A stretch of 64,000 nt of DNA from Clostridiales bacterium GWF2_38_85 (GTDB lineage Bacteria > Bacillota > Clostridia > Oscillospirales > CAG-382): contig MGOY01000032.1 of assembly GCA_001797275.1 (NCBI GenBank), positions 124,001 through 188,000 on the forward strand, in the 5' to 3' direction. The notes beneath the pieces were generated by a model. It ran no database searches. It worked only from the letters and a program-made list of their open reading frames with translations, and was not told the DNA's origin. Below, in pieces: positions 56,191 through 64,000 of the stretch. The first letter of the stretch is position 1. Each line of letters starts with the position of its first letter. The position numbers and the translations under genes are program-made.

Positions 56191-57696
56191 ATGAGTTTGA
56201 AAAAGTTAAGCATTCTATTGCTCGTAGTTTTATTGCTTTTGCCATTTGCAGCATGTAACCAAGACAATACGAATTCAGGTACAGTTTCACTGACAGATTC
56301 CACAGTTTCAACAGAGTCGACTACATCTGAAAAAGTATTGTTCGAAGGCCTTCCTACCGATACCTATGACGGAAGGGAAGTTAATATTCTTGTCGGTGGC
56401 TTACAACAGGGAGATCGTTACCAATCAAGAGAAATTTTTGGTGATGAGACGATCAACGAGCTTATCAATGATGCGGTTCTTGCACGTAACAGCATTGTCG
56501 AAGAAAAGTTCGATATTAAAATCACCGGTTATGCAACCGGAGCTGGTGAAAGCATCACCACTATGATCAGAGCACTAAACCAAAGCCAGGATGCCACATA
56601 TGACATTCTTGCTCCATTTATGAATGATGCGGCAGTTATGGCAAGTGAAGGTTTCTTCTACAACCTCAAGGAAATCGACAATATGCGTCTTGACGGTGCT
56701 TATTGGGATCAGAGAGCAAACGAAGACCTTGAAATTATGAATAAATTATATTTCACAACTGGTTATATCAGCATTCTTGATAATGAATGTACGCAGTGTA
56801 TGATTTTTAACAAAGATGTTGTTGAAAACTACAGTGTTCCAAATCTGTACGATCTCGTTTTGAACGGCGAATGGACTATCGATAAAATGCTTCAAATAAC
56901 AAGAGACGTTACAGCAGATACCGATGGTGAAGCCGGAATGACATATAAAGATATGTGGGGCTTATATATAAACAGCGGTGAACCTACACATATGTTTATT
57001 GCAGCCGGACAAAGATTTGTTGATAAAGACGGCAATGGAAATCCAATTATAACAATTGATACACCCCAAGCTCAAGCAGTTATAGCTAAACTTGCCGAAG
57101 TAATGGGTGACAGACAATCTTCGATTATAATCGAAGATCTCCAGTCAACAGCTCTTGGTGAAGGATTCGAAGATTGTTATTATCTCGCATCTGAACAGCT
57201 TGCAGCAGGTAAAACTCTTCTCAGAACAATGTGTCTTGTTGACTTACGTGATTTAGCAGACAAGTATTTCGAATATGGTATTTTGCCACTTCCGAAATAT
57301 GACATGAACCAAGATAATTATTACAGCAATGTATCTACCTTCCCGGTACCGGGCTATTGTATTCCGATCCAAGCAGCAGACAAAGATTTCTCAGCATTGG
57401 TTCTTTCCGCTCTTTGCGAAGCTTCCGAGGATACACTCAACACAGCATACTATGATCAGATGTTAAAGAACCGTCGTTTCGTTGATAACGAATCCAAAGA
57501 AATGCTTGATATTATTTTTGAAAATCGTGTTTATGATTTAGGTGTTGTATTCAACTGGTCTGGAATCAGAGATGTAATCAGCACATCTGTTACAAATGGT
57601 CAGAATACATTCGCTTCTACATGGGAAGCAGCTGAAGCCTCTGTTACAAATGCTATGAACACAACAATAGATGCATTTTCATCATTGAATGACTAA
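56191..57696 (+). CDS. Extracellular solute-binding lipoprotein (orphan)
   Basis: Start refined to 56191 after AGGAGG; 'MSLKKLSILLLVVLLLLPFAACNQDN' lipobox. No ABC permease or ATPase adjacent. Confidence 0.88.
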   Translation: MSLKKLSILLLVVLLLLPFAACNQDNTNSGTVSLTDSTVSTESTTSEKVLFEGLPTDTYDGREVNILVGGLQQGDRYQSREIFGDETINELINDAVLARNSIVEEKFDIKITGYATGAGESITTMIRALNQSQDATYDILAPFMNDAAVMASEGFFYNLKEIDNMRLDGAYWDQRANEDLEIMNKLYFTTGYISILDNECTQCMIFNKDVVENYSVPNLYDLVLNGEWTIDKMLQITRDVTADTDGEAGMTYKDMWGLYINSGEPTHMFIAAGQRFVDKDGNGNPIITIDTPQAQAVIAKLAEVMGDRQSSIIIEDLQSTALGEGFEDCYYLASEQLAAGKTLLRTMCLVDLRDLADKYFEYGILPLPKYDMNQDNYYSNVSTFPVPGYCIPIQAADKDFSALVLSALCEASEDTLNTAYYDQMLKNRRFVDNESKEMLDIIFENRVYDLGVVFNWSGIRDVISTSVTNGQNTFASTWEAAEASVTNAMNTTIDAFSSLND

Positions 57697-57709
57697 GTTT
57701 AATTAGGTT

Positions 57710-57755
57710 ATAAATAAGATCAGGATGCCATAAAAAGCATCCTGATCTTATTTAT
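57710..57755. terminator. Strong bidirectional terminator
   Basis: ATAAATAAGATCAGGATGC / GCATCCTGATCTTATTTAT, 19-bp perfect arms. Confidence 0.88.
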
Positions 57756-57764
57756 AATATAGTT

Positions 57765-58964
57765 TTAATCATCATCACGGATAATATCTACAAGCACTGC
57801 ATGAAGTACATATCTTTCATGTTCGTCAAGCATATTATTCGTACAGGTTGAGAATGTGAGTATTTTAGTTGATTTGTTGATATACTTTTTATAATTCGAA
57901 GTCCAACCTGCAAATAAACTTTGATCATATATATTTTGAAGAAATTCAACCCATTGCCCATCATTTTCAAACTCGTATTTGATATAATTATTGCCTTTGG
58001 TTGCTTTGTACATCGAGAACGGTTTATAAATATACAATCCATCAGGGTTTATAACTTGTATTTCTGTTGTATTGAAAAGATCCCAGTTAGAATATGGCCA
58101 GAAGAAATCTTCAACAGCGGAGAACATACTGCCGTCAGACATATTATGACCGTATAAAACTATATGTCGGTTGTTTGAGTAGATTTTATCCGTTCTGAAA
58201 TCAGCGAAAATCGAACCATGCTTATTTTCGATACCATCAGGTGTCTTGGTAAGATATTGTTCATTATCGATACCTTGAACAATAAGATAATCGATTCGTG
58301 TACCGGGGATCTTTATCCAACCGATTGTATCTGGATATTTGCCTGTTTGTATTGCATCATTTAGTTTTTTCTTTAAATCCTGATATAAGCTTAATAATTC
58401 TGGTGGCGTGAAATCTATACCATCTACATCAGAACCGATCATCTCGTTAAGAGTCAGCGTTTTTGAATTTTTAATTGATACTTTTGCGGCGGAAAGAGCG
58501 CTTGTCCTATTAAATTCATCTTGAATCTGGTTATATATATTATTTGCTTTTATTGAATCAACATACCAATTTATAATTTTTATCCCTGAGAATATAAAAG
58601 TTCCTACACAAGCAACAAGAACTCCGGCTCTAATATATGTGGCTGCGTTGTTCTTTTTCTTTTTCTTTGGTATCTCAAAATAATCGATTTTATCAGAAGA
58701 GAAATTTTCTAAAGAGCTGAGAAATGATGCTTCTGAAGCGGTTTCAAATTTCGATAATTCATTTTCTGACGTTATTTCATTTTTAGTTTGGAAATCATTC
58801 TTTATCGGAAAAATGTTTTTCGTATTATCGGATTGTTTATCTTCAATCATTTCCAGAGTTATTAAATTATTACATTTCTCTTCTTCTGATATACAGTCTT
58901 CGATTAGAAATATTTCATCAGATTCGTTTTGGTGCTTTTTTTTGTTTCTAAGATTTTTTAACAT
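57765..58964 (-). CDS. Class B sortase with extended cytosolic N-terminus (copy 2)
   Basis: 'RIDYLIVQGIDNEQYLTKTPDGIENKHGSIFADFR', 'HIVLYGHNMSDGSMF', catalytic 'LTFSTCTN', 'RYVLHAVLVD'. Start ATG 58964. Confidence 0.92.
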   Translation of the reverse strand: MLKNLRNKKKHQNESDEIFLIEDCISEEEKCNNLITLEMIEDKQSDNTKNIFPIKNDFQTKNEITSENELSKFETASEASFLSSLENFSSDKIDYFEIPKKKKKNNAATYIRAGVLVACVGTFIFSGIKIINWYVDSIKANNIYNQIQDEFNRTSALSAAKVSIKNSKTLTLNEMIGSDVDGIDFTPPELLSLYQDLKKKLNDAIQTGKYPDTIGWIKIPGTRIDYLIVQGIDNEQYLTKTPDGIENKHGSIFADFRTDKIYSNNRHIVLYGHNMSDGSMFSAVEDFFWPYSNWDLFNTTEIQVINPDGLYIYKPFSMYKATKGNNYIKYEFENDGQWVEFLQNIYDQSLFAGWTSNYKKYINKSTKILTFSTCTNNMLDEHERYVLHAVLVDIIRDDD

Positions 58965-59006
58965 AAAAGCTCCGTTTCTCTTGTTTTGCAAGGAAATAAA
59001 TTCGAA

Positions 59007-60116
59007 TTAATTCAACAGTATTATATTTGTCAGTATAGCATGAAGGACAAATCTTTGCTGTGAATAATTTGCACTGTAATTTGTACAGGTAGACAAAGTT
59101 ATAAGGTGTGTATCTGCTTTTATATAACTACTCATATCTTTTTTCCCATAATATACCCCTTTATCATATATAGCTATAAGAAAGTTGATCCATTCATTCT
59201 CACTTGCAAAATCTTGTTTTACATAATTATCAAATTTTGTTGTTGCATATATTGAAAAAGGTTCGTAAATGTATATTGCATCAAGTGTATATATTCGTAC
59301 TGTAGATTCATTATATAATTTCCATGCTCGATCGTCATGATTAAAAAAATCTTTGAGAGAGCCGAACATAGTTCTGTCAGTCATATTATGACCATACAGA
59401 ACGAGATGCTTAACATTATCTATATCTTTGCTACATCTATAATCAGCAAAAATTGCTCCACTTTTAGTGTTTTCTCTGCCACCATAGGTTTTTGATAAGT
59501 ACTCTGAATTGTTATCTGTTTGAACAACAGGGTAATCAACATTCGTATTTGAAATTTGAACCCAACTATAAAAATCATCGTTTAATTCTGAAATAGTAAC
59601 AAGATTCTGTCGGATATTATTAAGATTTTCAATATCATCAAGAGCATAATCTATATCACATTCAGAAATATCAAGAAGCTCGCCAAGATTTCTTGAAGTA
59701 GTTTGATTTCCATCTTTTCCACGGTTTAATATACTAAGAATACTTTCATATTCTTTCTTTGCAGCAAACGAATCAATACCCCAGTCAATAAGCATTATAA
59801 TCGAATATGCAAATACAGCCATAAAAATAATAAAAAACAAAAACCAAACCATTCCGAATCGTTTTTTCTTTTTCTTTGGAAGTCGTTTAAAATCTTCTTT
59901 TGAAAAATGTTTATTAAAGTTATTTGATTTATTATTACTTTTTATATCATCTCTTTTTTTGGTGTTATTATGAGTATGCTGATGGGTGTCTTTTTTATCA
60001 CGAATAATTTCGATGCCATTGTTATCGGTTACCATATCTTCTATTAAAAAAACACGATGTCCGGTCGTTGTATTATAATTCTTATGTTTATTTTGGTTTG
60101 CTTTTTTCTTTAACAT
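59007..60116 (-). CDS. Class B sortase with extended cytosolic N-terminus (copy 1)
   Basis: 'NVDYPVVQTDNNSEYLSKTYGGRENTKSGAIFADYR', 'HLVLYGHNMTDRTMFGSLKDF', catalytic 'ITLSTCTN', 'RFVLHAILTN'. Confidence 0.93.
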   Translation of the reverse strand: MLKKKANQNKHKNYNTTTGHRVFLIEDMVTDNNGIEIIRDKKDTHQHTHNNTKKRDDIKSNNKSNNFNKHFSKEDFKRLPKKKKKRFGMVWFLFFIIFMAVFAYSIIMLIDWGIDSFAAKKEYESILSILNRGKDGNQTTSRNLGELLDISECDIDYALDDIENLNNIRQNLVTISELNDDFYSWVQISNTNVDYPVVQTDNNSEYLSKTYGGRENTKSGAIFADYRCSKDIDNVKHLVLYGHNMTDRTMFGSLKDFFNHDDRAWKLYNESTVRIYTLDAIYIYEPFSIYATTKFDNYVKQDFASENEWINFLIAIYDKGVYYGKKDMSSYIKADTHLITLSTCTNYSANYSQQRFVLHAILTNIILLN

Positions 60117-60269
60117 TTCTTTTGCTCTTCCGTTGAGTGTAATAAATTTTTAAGTATTATTTTGAAATAACAGTATATATGCATTATACAAAAATTAATT
60201 AAAAATATCAACAAAAATGTGAAAAGTTTCAAAAGTTGTTACATTTATAATTTAATTTTCAAAATTGGG

Positions 60270-60297
60270 TTGACTTTTATAGAAAATCGTATAAAAT
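60270..60297 (+). promoter_or_regulatory. Candidate sigma-A promoter for tig-clpP-clpX
   Basis: TTGACT - 16 nt - TAAAAT. Confidence 0.5.
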
Positions 60298-60351
60298 AAA
60301 ATAGATTGGATTAATGTCCGCAATATTCTAAGAAAGTATGGTATTAATAAT

Positions 60352-61635
60352 ATGAGCTTAAAAGCAGTAAACAATTTAGAAACAAATAAATATGAACTTG
60401 AAATTGTTATCCCAAAAAAAGATTTTGATGATGCAATTCAAAAGGCATATCAAAAGAATGTTGATAAAATCAATGTTCCCGGATTCCGTAAAGGAAAAGC
60501 TCCAAAAGGTATAATTGAAAAAATGTACGGAGCATCAGTTTTCTATGATGATGCTATTGATATAGTTCTTCCCACACTTTATAAAGATGCTCTTGATGAA
60601 TCTAAGTTAGAAGCAGTTGCAAGACCTGAAATAGAAGTAGCAAACATCGACGAAGACGGCGTTGTTGTCAAAGCAACAATATTTACGAAGCCTGTTCCCA
60701 CCGTCGGTGAATATAATGGTCTGAAAGTTTCAAAGAAAGCTGTAAATGTTGAAAACAGCGAAATCGATGCTGAAATAAATGTTACTCGTGAACGCAATGG
60801 CCGCATGCTTACAGCTGAAGGTCGTTCAGCTGTAATGAACGACACTGTAGTATTTGATTTTGAAGGATTTGTCGACGGTAAAACCTTCGAAGGTGGAAAA
60901 TCCGAAAACTTCTCACTTGTTTTAGGTTCAGGTCAATTTATTCCTGGATTCGAAGAACAAATGGTTGGACATAATGTTGGTGAAGAATTTGATGTCAATA
61001 TATCATTCCCTGAAGATTATCATGTTGAAAACCTTAAAGGTCAGCCTGCTGTATTCAAAATAAAACTTCATGAGGTTAAGAAATTTGAACTTCCGGAACT
61101 CGATGATGATTTTGCAAAAGATGTATCGGAATTCGATACCTTTGTTGAATACAGAGACAGTATCAAGGCTAAGATAACAGATAGAAAAGAGAAGGCTGCT
61201 GATTCTGAACTTGAGACAATGATTGAAGATGCAATAGTTGCCATCACTGAAGTTGACGTTCCCAATGTTATGATAGAAGATGAGGTTGAACACTACATAA
61301 GTGATTATGATCAAAGGTTAAAAATGCAGGGCGGTTCGCTTGATATGTATTTTAAGTATACAGGTATGAACTTGGATCAGCTAAAAGAACAATTTAAACC
61401 CCGCGCTGAAAGAGCAATAAAATGCCGTCTGGCTCTTGAAAAAATTGCAGAAACCGAGAAGTTTGTAGTAACAGACGATATGTTTGAAGTTGAATACAAG
61501 AAGATTGCAGATTCATATGGTATTGATGTCGATACAGTAAAAAAATCTGTAACCGATGAAATGCTTGTCGGGGATATTAAAACAAGAATGGCATTTGACA
61601 AAGTCAAAGAAGCTGCTGAAATCACAGTTGAATAG
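60352..61635 (+). CDS. tig: Trigger factor
   Basis: '[19 protein letters not shown]', FKBP segment '[46 protein letters not shown]'. Confidence 0.97.
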   Translation: MSLKAVNNLETNKYELEIVIPKKDFDDAIQKAYQKNVDKINVPGFRKGKAPKGIIEKMYGASVFYDDAIDIVLPTLYKDALDESKLEAVARPEIEVANIDEDGVVVKATIFTKPVPTVGEYNGLKVSKKAVNVENSEIDAEINVTRERNGRMLTAEGRSAVMNDTVVFDFEGFVDGKTFEGGKSENFSLVLGSGQFIPGFEEQMVGHNVGEEFDVNISFPEDYHVENLKGQPAVFKIKLHEVKKFELPELDDDFAKDVSEFDTFVEYRDSIKAKITDRKEKAADSELETMIEDAIVAITEVDVPNVMIEDEVEHYISDYDQRLKMQGGSLDMYFKYTGMNLDQLKEQFKPRAERAIKCRLALEKIAETEKFVVTDDMFEVEYKKIADSYGIDVDTVKKSVTDEMLVGDIKTRMAFDKVKEAAEITVE

Positions 61636-61706
61636 TTGATATTTTAATGCAAATGAATAGTAAAAGCTATTCATTTGTTCAGTTTAACTCAGAAAGGAGT
61701 TTTATT

Positions 61707-62291
61707 ATGTCATTAGTCCCAATGGTTATCGAGCAGACGAGCAGAGGTGAGCGTTCATACGATATTTTTTCACGTTTATTAAACGACAGAATCGTTTTTC
61801 TCGGTGATGAAGTCAATGATACAACAGCATCACTTGTGGTCGCTCAATTATTGTATCTTGAAGCACAGGACCCTCAAAAAGATATTTATTTATACATTAA
61901 CAGCCCAGGCGGTTCAATCACATCCGGTATGGCTATTTATGATACAATGAATTTTATTAAGTGTGATGTTTCGACTATGTGTGTCGGCATTGCTGCAAGT
62001 ATGGGTGCATTCTTACTTACAGCAGGTACAAAAGGGAAGAGATTCGCTCTTCCAAACAGCGAAATAATGATTCATCAGCCCTCAGCAGGCACACAAGGTC
62101 AAGTTACAGATATGAAAATTCATTTGGACAGATTTGTAAGAATACGTTCGAAGTTGAATGAGATGTTATCTCAAATGACCGGTCAGCCACTTGAAGTTAT
62201 AGAAAGAGATACTGAACGTGATAATTTTATGACTGCTGAAGAAGCATTGAAATATGGTCTTATCGATAAAATCAGCGATAAGAGAATTTAA
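61707..62291 (+). CDS. clpP: ATP-dependent Clp protease proteolytic subunit
   Basis: Start refined to 61707 after AAAGGAG; '[25 protein letters not shown]', '[12 protein letters not shown]', '[12 protein letters not shown]'. Confidence 0.97.
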   Translation: MSLVPMVIEQTSRGERSYDIFSRLLNDRIVFLGDEVNDTTASLVVAQLLYLEAQDPQKDIYLYINSPGGSITSGMAIYDTMNFIKCDVSTMCVGIAASMGAFLLTAGTKGKRFALPNSEIMIHQPSAGTQGQVTDMKIHLDRFVRIRSKLNEMLSQMTGQPLEVIERDTERDNFMTAEEALKYGLIDKISDKRI

Positions 62292-62305
62292 ACGAGGAAA
62301 ATCAT

Positions 62306-63586
62306 ATGCCCAAAAAGGAAATCAAAGGTTGTTCATTTTGCGGCAGGCCAAAAAATGAAATAACCGGTTATATATCTGGTATTGGTGATGCGGTAATTTG
62401 CAGTGACTGCATTCAAATAATGACACAAATGCTTAATGAAGGTCCTGCAAAAAATGATATATTGCAAACATCAGCAAAAGGATTATCCTTAACTACTTTA
62501 CCGAAACCTATTGAAATTAAACAAATTCTTGATCTACATGTAATAGGTCAGGATGAAGCAAAGGTTGTTTTATCTGTTGCCGTATATAATCATTATAAAA
62601 GAATATTAAGCATTGAAGCAGATAAGAAGAGTAAATCAAAAGTTAAAGATGAAAATGATGTTGAATTGAGAAAAAGCAACGTTCTTCTTCTCGGTCCGAC
62701 AGGTGTCGGTAAAACACTGTTAGCTGAAACACTTGCAAAGCTTCTTGATGTCCCTTTTGCAATTGCAGATGCAACAACCTTAACTGAAGCAGGTTATGTC
62801 GGTGAGGATGTGGAAAACATATTACTCAAACTTATCCAAGCGGCAGATTATAATGTTGCAAAAGCCGAACGCGGAATTATATATATTGATGAAATCGATA
62901 AAATTTCAAGACGCAGTGAGAATAGATCAATAACTCGTGATGTTTCCGGTGAAGGTGTTCAGCAGGCATTATTAAAAATAATAGAAGGTACAGTTTCCAA
63001 TGTACCTCCGAATGGTGGAAGAAAGCATCCGCAGCAAGATTTTATTGAAATTGATACTCGGAATATTCTGTTTATCTGCGGTGGCGCATTTGATGGTATC
63101 ACCGAAATAATTGATAAAAGGCTTGGTGGCTCCACGATTGGTTTTAGCGGTGAAATTAAACGATTTGATGATGATCGCAATAAAGACATTACTCCTCATG
63201 ATCTCGTCAAATATGGCTTGATTCCTGAGCTTGTAGGACGTTTGCCGGTTGTTGTTTCGTTATCTGAATTGAACAAAGATGCGTTTGTCCGAATCTTATC
63301 GGAACCGAAGAGTGCACTCATAAAACAATACCAGAAGTTGTTTGAACTTGACAATGTTAAGCTTGAATTTACAAAGGCTGCGCTTGAAGCTATTGCTGAT
63401 AAAACCATTGAGTTAAAGACCGGAGCAAGAGGGCTGAGAACAATCATGGAAAAAATTATGACAAATTTGATGTTTTCAACACCTTCAGATTCAATCAAGT
63501 CAGTAAAAATAGATGAAGATACTGTAATTAATGGTACAGAACCAACAATAATCAAAAAACCAAAGAAAAAGGCAGCTTCAAATTAA
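62306..63586 (+). CDS. clpX: ATP-dependent Clp protease ATP-binding subunit ClpX
   Basis: N-terminal zinc finger '[10 protein letters not shown]...CSDCI', '[46 protein letters not shown]'. Confidence 0.98.
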   Translation: MPKKEIKGCSFCGRPKNEITGYISGIGDAVICSDCIQIMTQMLNEGPAKNDILQTSAKGLSLTTLPKPIEIKQILDLHVIGQDEAKVVLSVAVYNHYKRILSIEADKKSKSKVKDENDVELRKSNVLLLGPTGVGKTLLAETLAKLLDVPFAIADATTLTEAGYVGEDVENILLKLIQAADYNVAKAERGIIYIDEIDKISRRSENRSITRDVSGEGVQQALLKIIEGTVSNVPPNGGRKHPQQDFIEIDTRNILFICGGAFDGITEIIDKRLGGSTIGFSGEIKRFDDDRNKDITPHDLVKYGLIPELVGRLPVVVSLSELNKDAFVRILSEPKSALIKQYQKLFELDNVKLEFTKAALEAIADKTIELKTGARGLRTIMEKIMTNLMFSTPSDSIKSVKIDEDTVINGTEPTIIKKPKKKAASN

Positions 63587-63597
63587 GCTGCCTTTTT
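63566..63597 (+). terminator. Terminator overlapping the clpX stop
   Basis: AAAAAGGCAGCTT / AAGCTGCCTTTTT. Confidence 0.85.
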
Positions 63598-63626
63598 AAC
63601 ACTATATCTGAGAGGCTTTTATACGA

Positions 63627-64000
63627 ATGATAAAAAATCTGTCTCTATATATACATATACCGTTTTGTAAAAATCGCTGCCATTATTGCGATTTTTACTC
63701 AAATACAGATTGCAGCAATGAATTGCAATCAAAGTATACAAAAGCTTTGATTACTTCAATGAATGTACCCATAGATAAAATGGAATACAGCATTGATACA
63801 GTCTATTTTGGCGGTGGTACTCCGACGATGCTAGATGCTGAGAATCTTGTGAAGATCATAAAGAAGATTCAATCATCATTTAATTTATCAGATGATTGCG
63901 AGATAACCGTCGAAACAAATCCGAACAGTGCAAAAGAAAACGAATTAAAAATACTCAAGGATAACGGGGTAAACAGAATTAGTATTGGTCTTCAAAGCCT
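63627..64000 (+). CDS. hemW: HemW-like radical SAM protein (coproporphyrinogen III oxidase-like), truncated by window end
   Basis: Read directly: MIKNLSLYIHIPFCKNRCHYCDFYSNTDC...VYFGGGTPTML...EITVETNPNS...GVNRISIGLQS. CxxxCxxC radical SAM motif. No stop in window, so absent from the ORF track. Confidence 0.92.
   Translation, partial: MIKNLSLYIHIPFCKNRCHYCDFYSNTDCSNELQSKYTKALITSMNVPIDKMEYSIDTVYFGGGTPTMLDAENLVKIIKKIQSSFNLSDDCEITVETNPNSAKENELKILKDNGVNRISIGLQS

Noticed and set aside
57765-60116. Pilus/sortase C assembly island
   Set aside because: No pilin-like proteins with LPxTG or E-box signals are adjacent, and both enzymes have class B features.
1092-63555. Numerous antisense and out-of-frame ORFs in the track (e.g. 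21554-22165 +, 27903-28391 -, 33596-34015 +, 63196-63555 -)
   Set aside because: They lie wholly within strongly supported genes on another frame, have low-complexity compositions and lack family motifs or ribosome-binding sites.
1-64000. Phage-defence or mobile-element island
   Set aside because: No restriction, CBASS, retron, Abi, integrase or transposase genes could be recognised. MazF sits in a conserved housekeeping context.

Overview
This 64 kb window reads as an ordinary-to-accessory chromosomal segment of a low-to-mid-GC, spore-forming Firmicute, probably clostridial or Oscillospiraceae-like. That placement is inferred from gene families and synteny. Sporulation and spore-surface genes are yunB, spoIVA, a ylmC/ymxH-like gene and a BclB-C-terminal-like protein. 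Housekeeping genes include nadE, pfkA, nnr, alr, iscS-iscU-mnmA, hprK, a ROK kinase, lon-engB, rpmE, hflX, tig-clpP-clpX and hemW (truncated at the right edge), plus one tRNA-Gln(CUG). Metabolic modules are a paaK-iorA-iorB-paaK-ACT aryl-pyruvate cluster, a flavoprotein/DUF1667/acyl-CoA synthetase cluster, a DUF711/ACT pair, a GHL10-like/GNAT-like/GH20 carbohydrate neighbourhood and an SsuABC-type ABC transporter. I see no CRISPR array, prophage, transposase or recognisable defence island. The most interesting signals are: (1) a two-copy ~90-nt long-hairpin element with compensatory inner-stem changes, one copy at the predicted 5' end of the pfkA transcript; (2) two tandem class B sortases with long cytosolic N-terminal tails sharing an FLIED motif and a polylysine run; (3) an alr-mazF locus with no visible antitoxin but a palindrome upstream of mazF; (4) a MATE exporter flanked by related GGGCGAC palindromic repeats; (5) a decayed paralogue of an orphan solute-binding lipoprotein; (6) a secreted GDPD with an extra, possibly degenerate GDPD-like region. 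No clearly new multi-gene system could be established from sequence reading alone.
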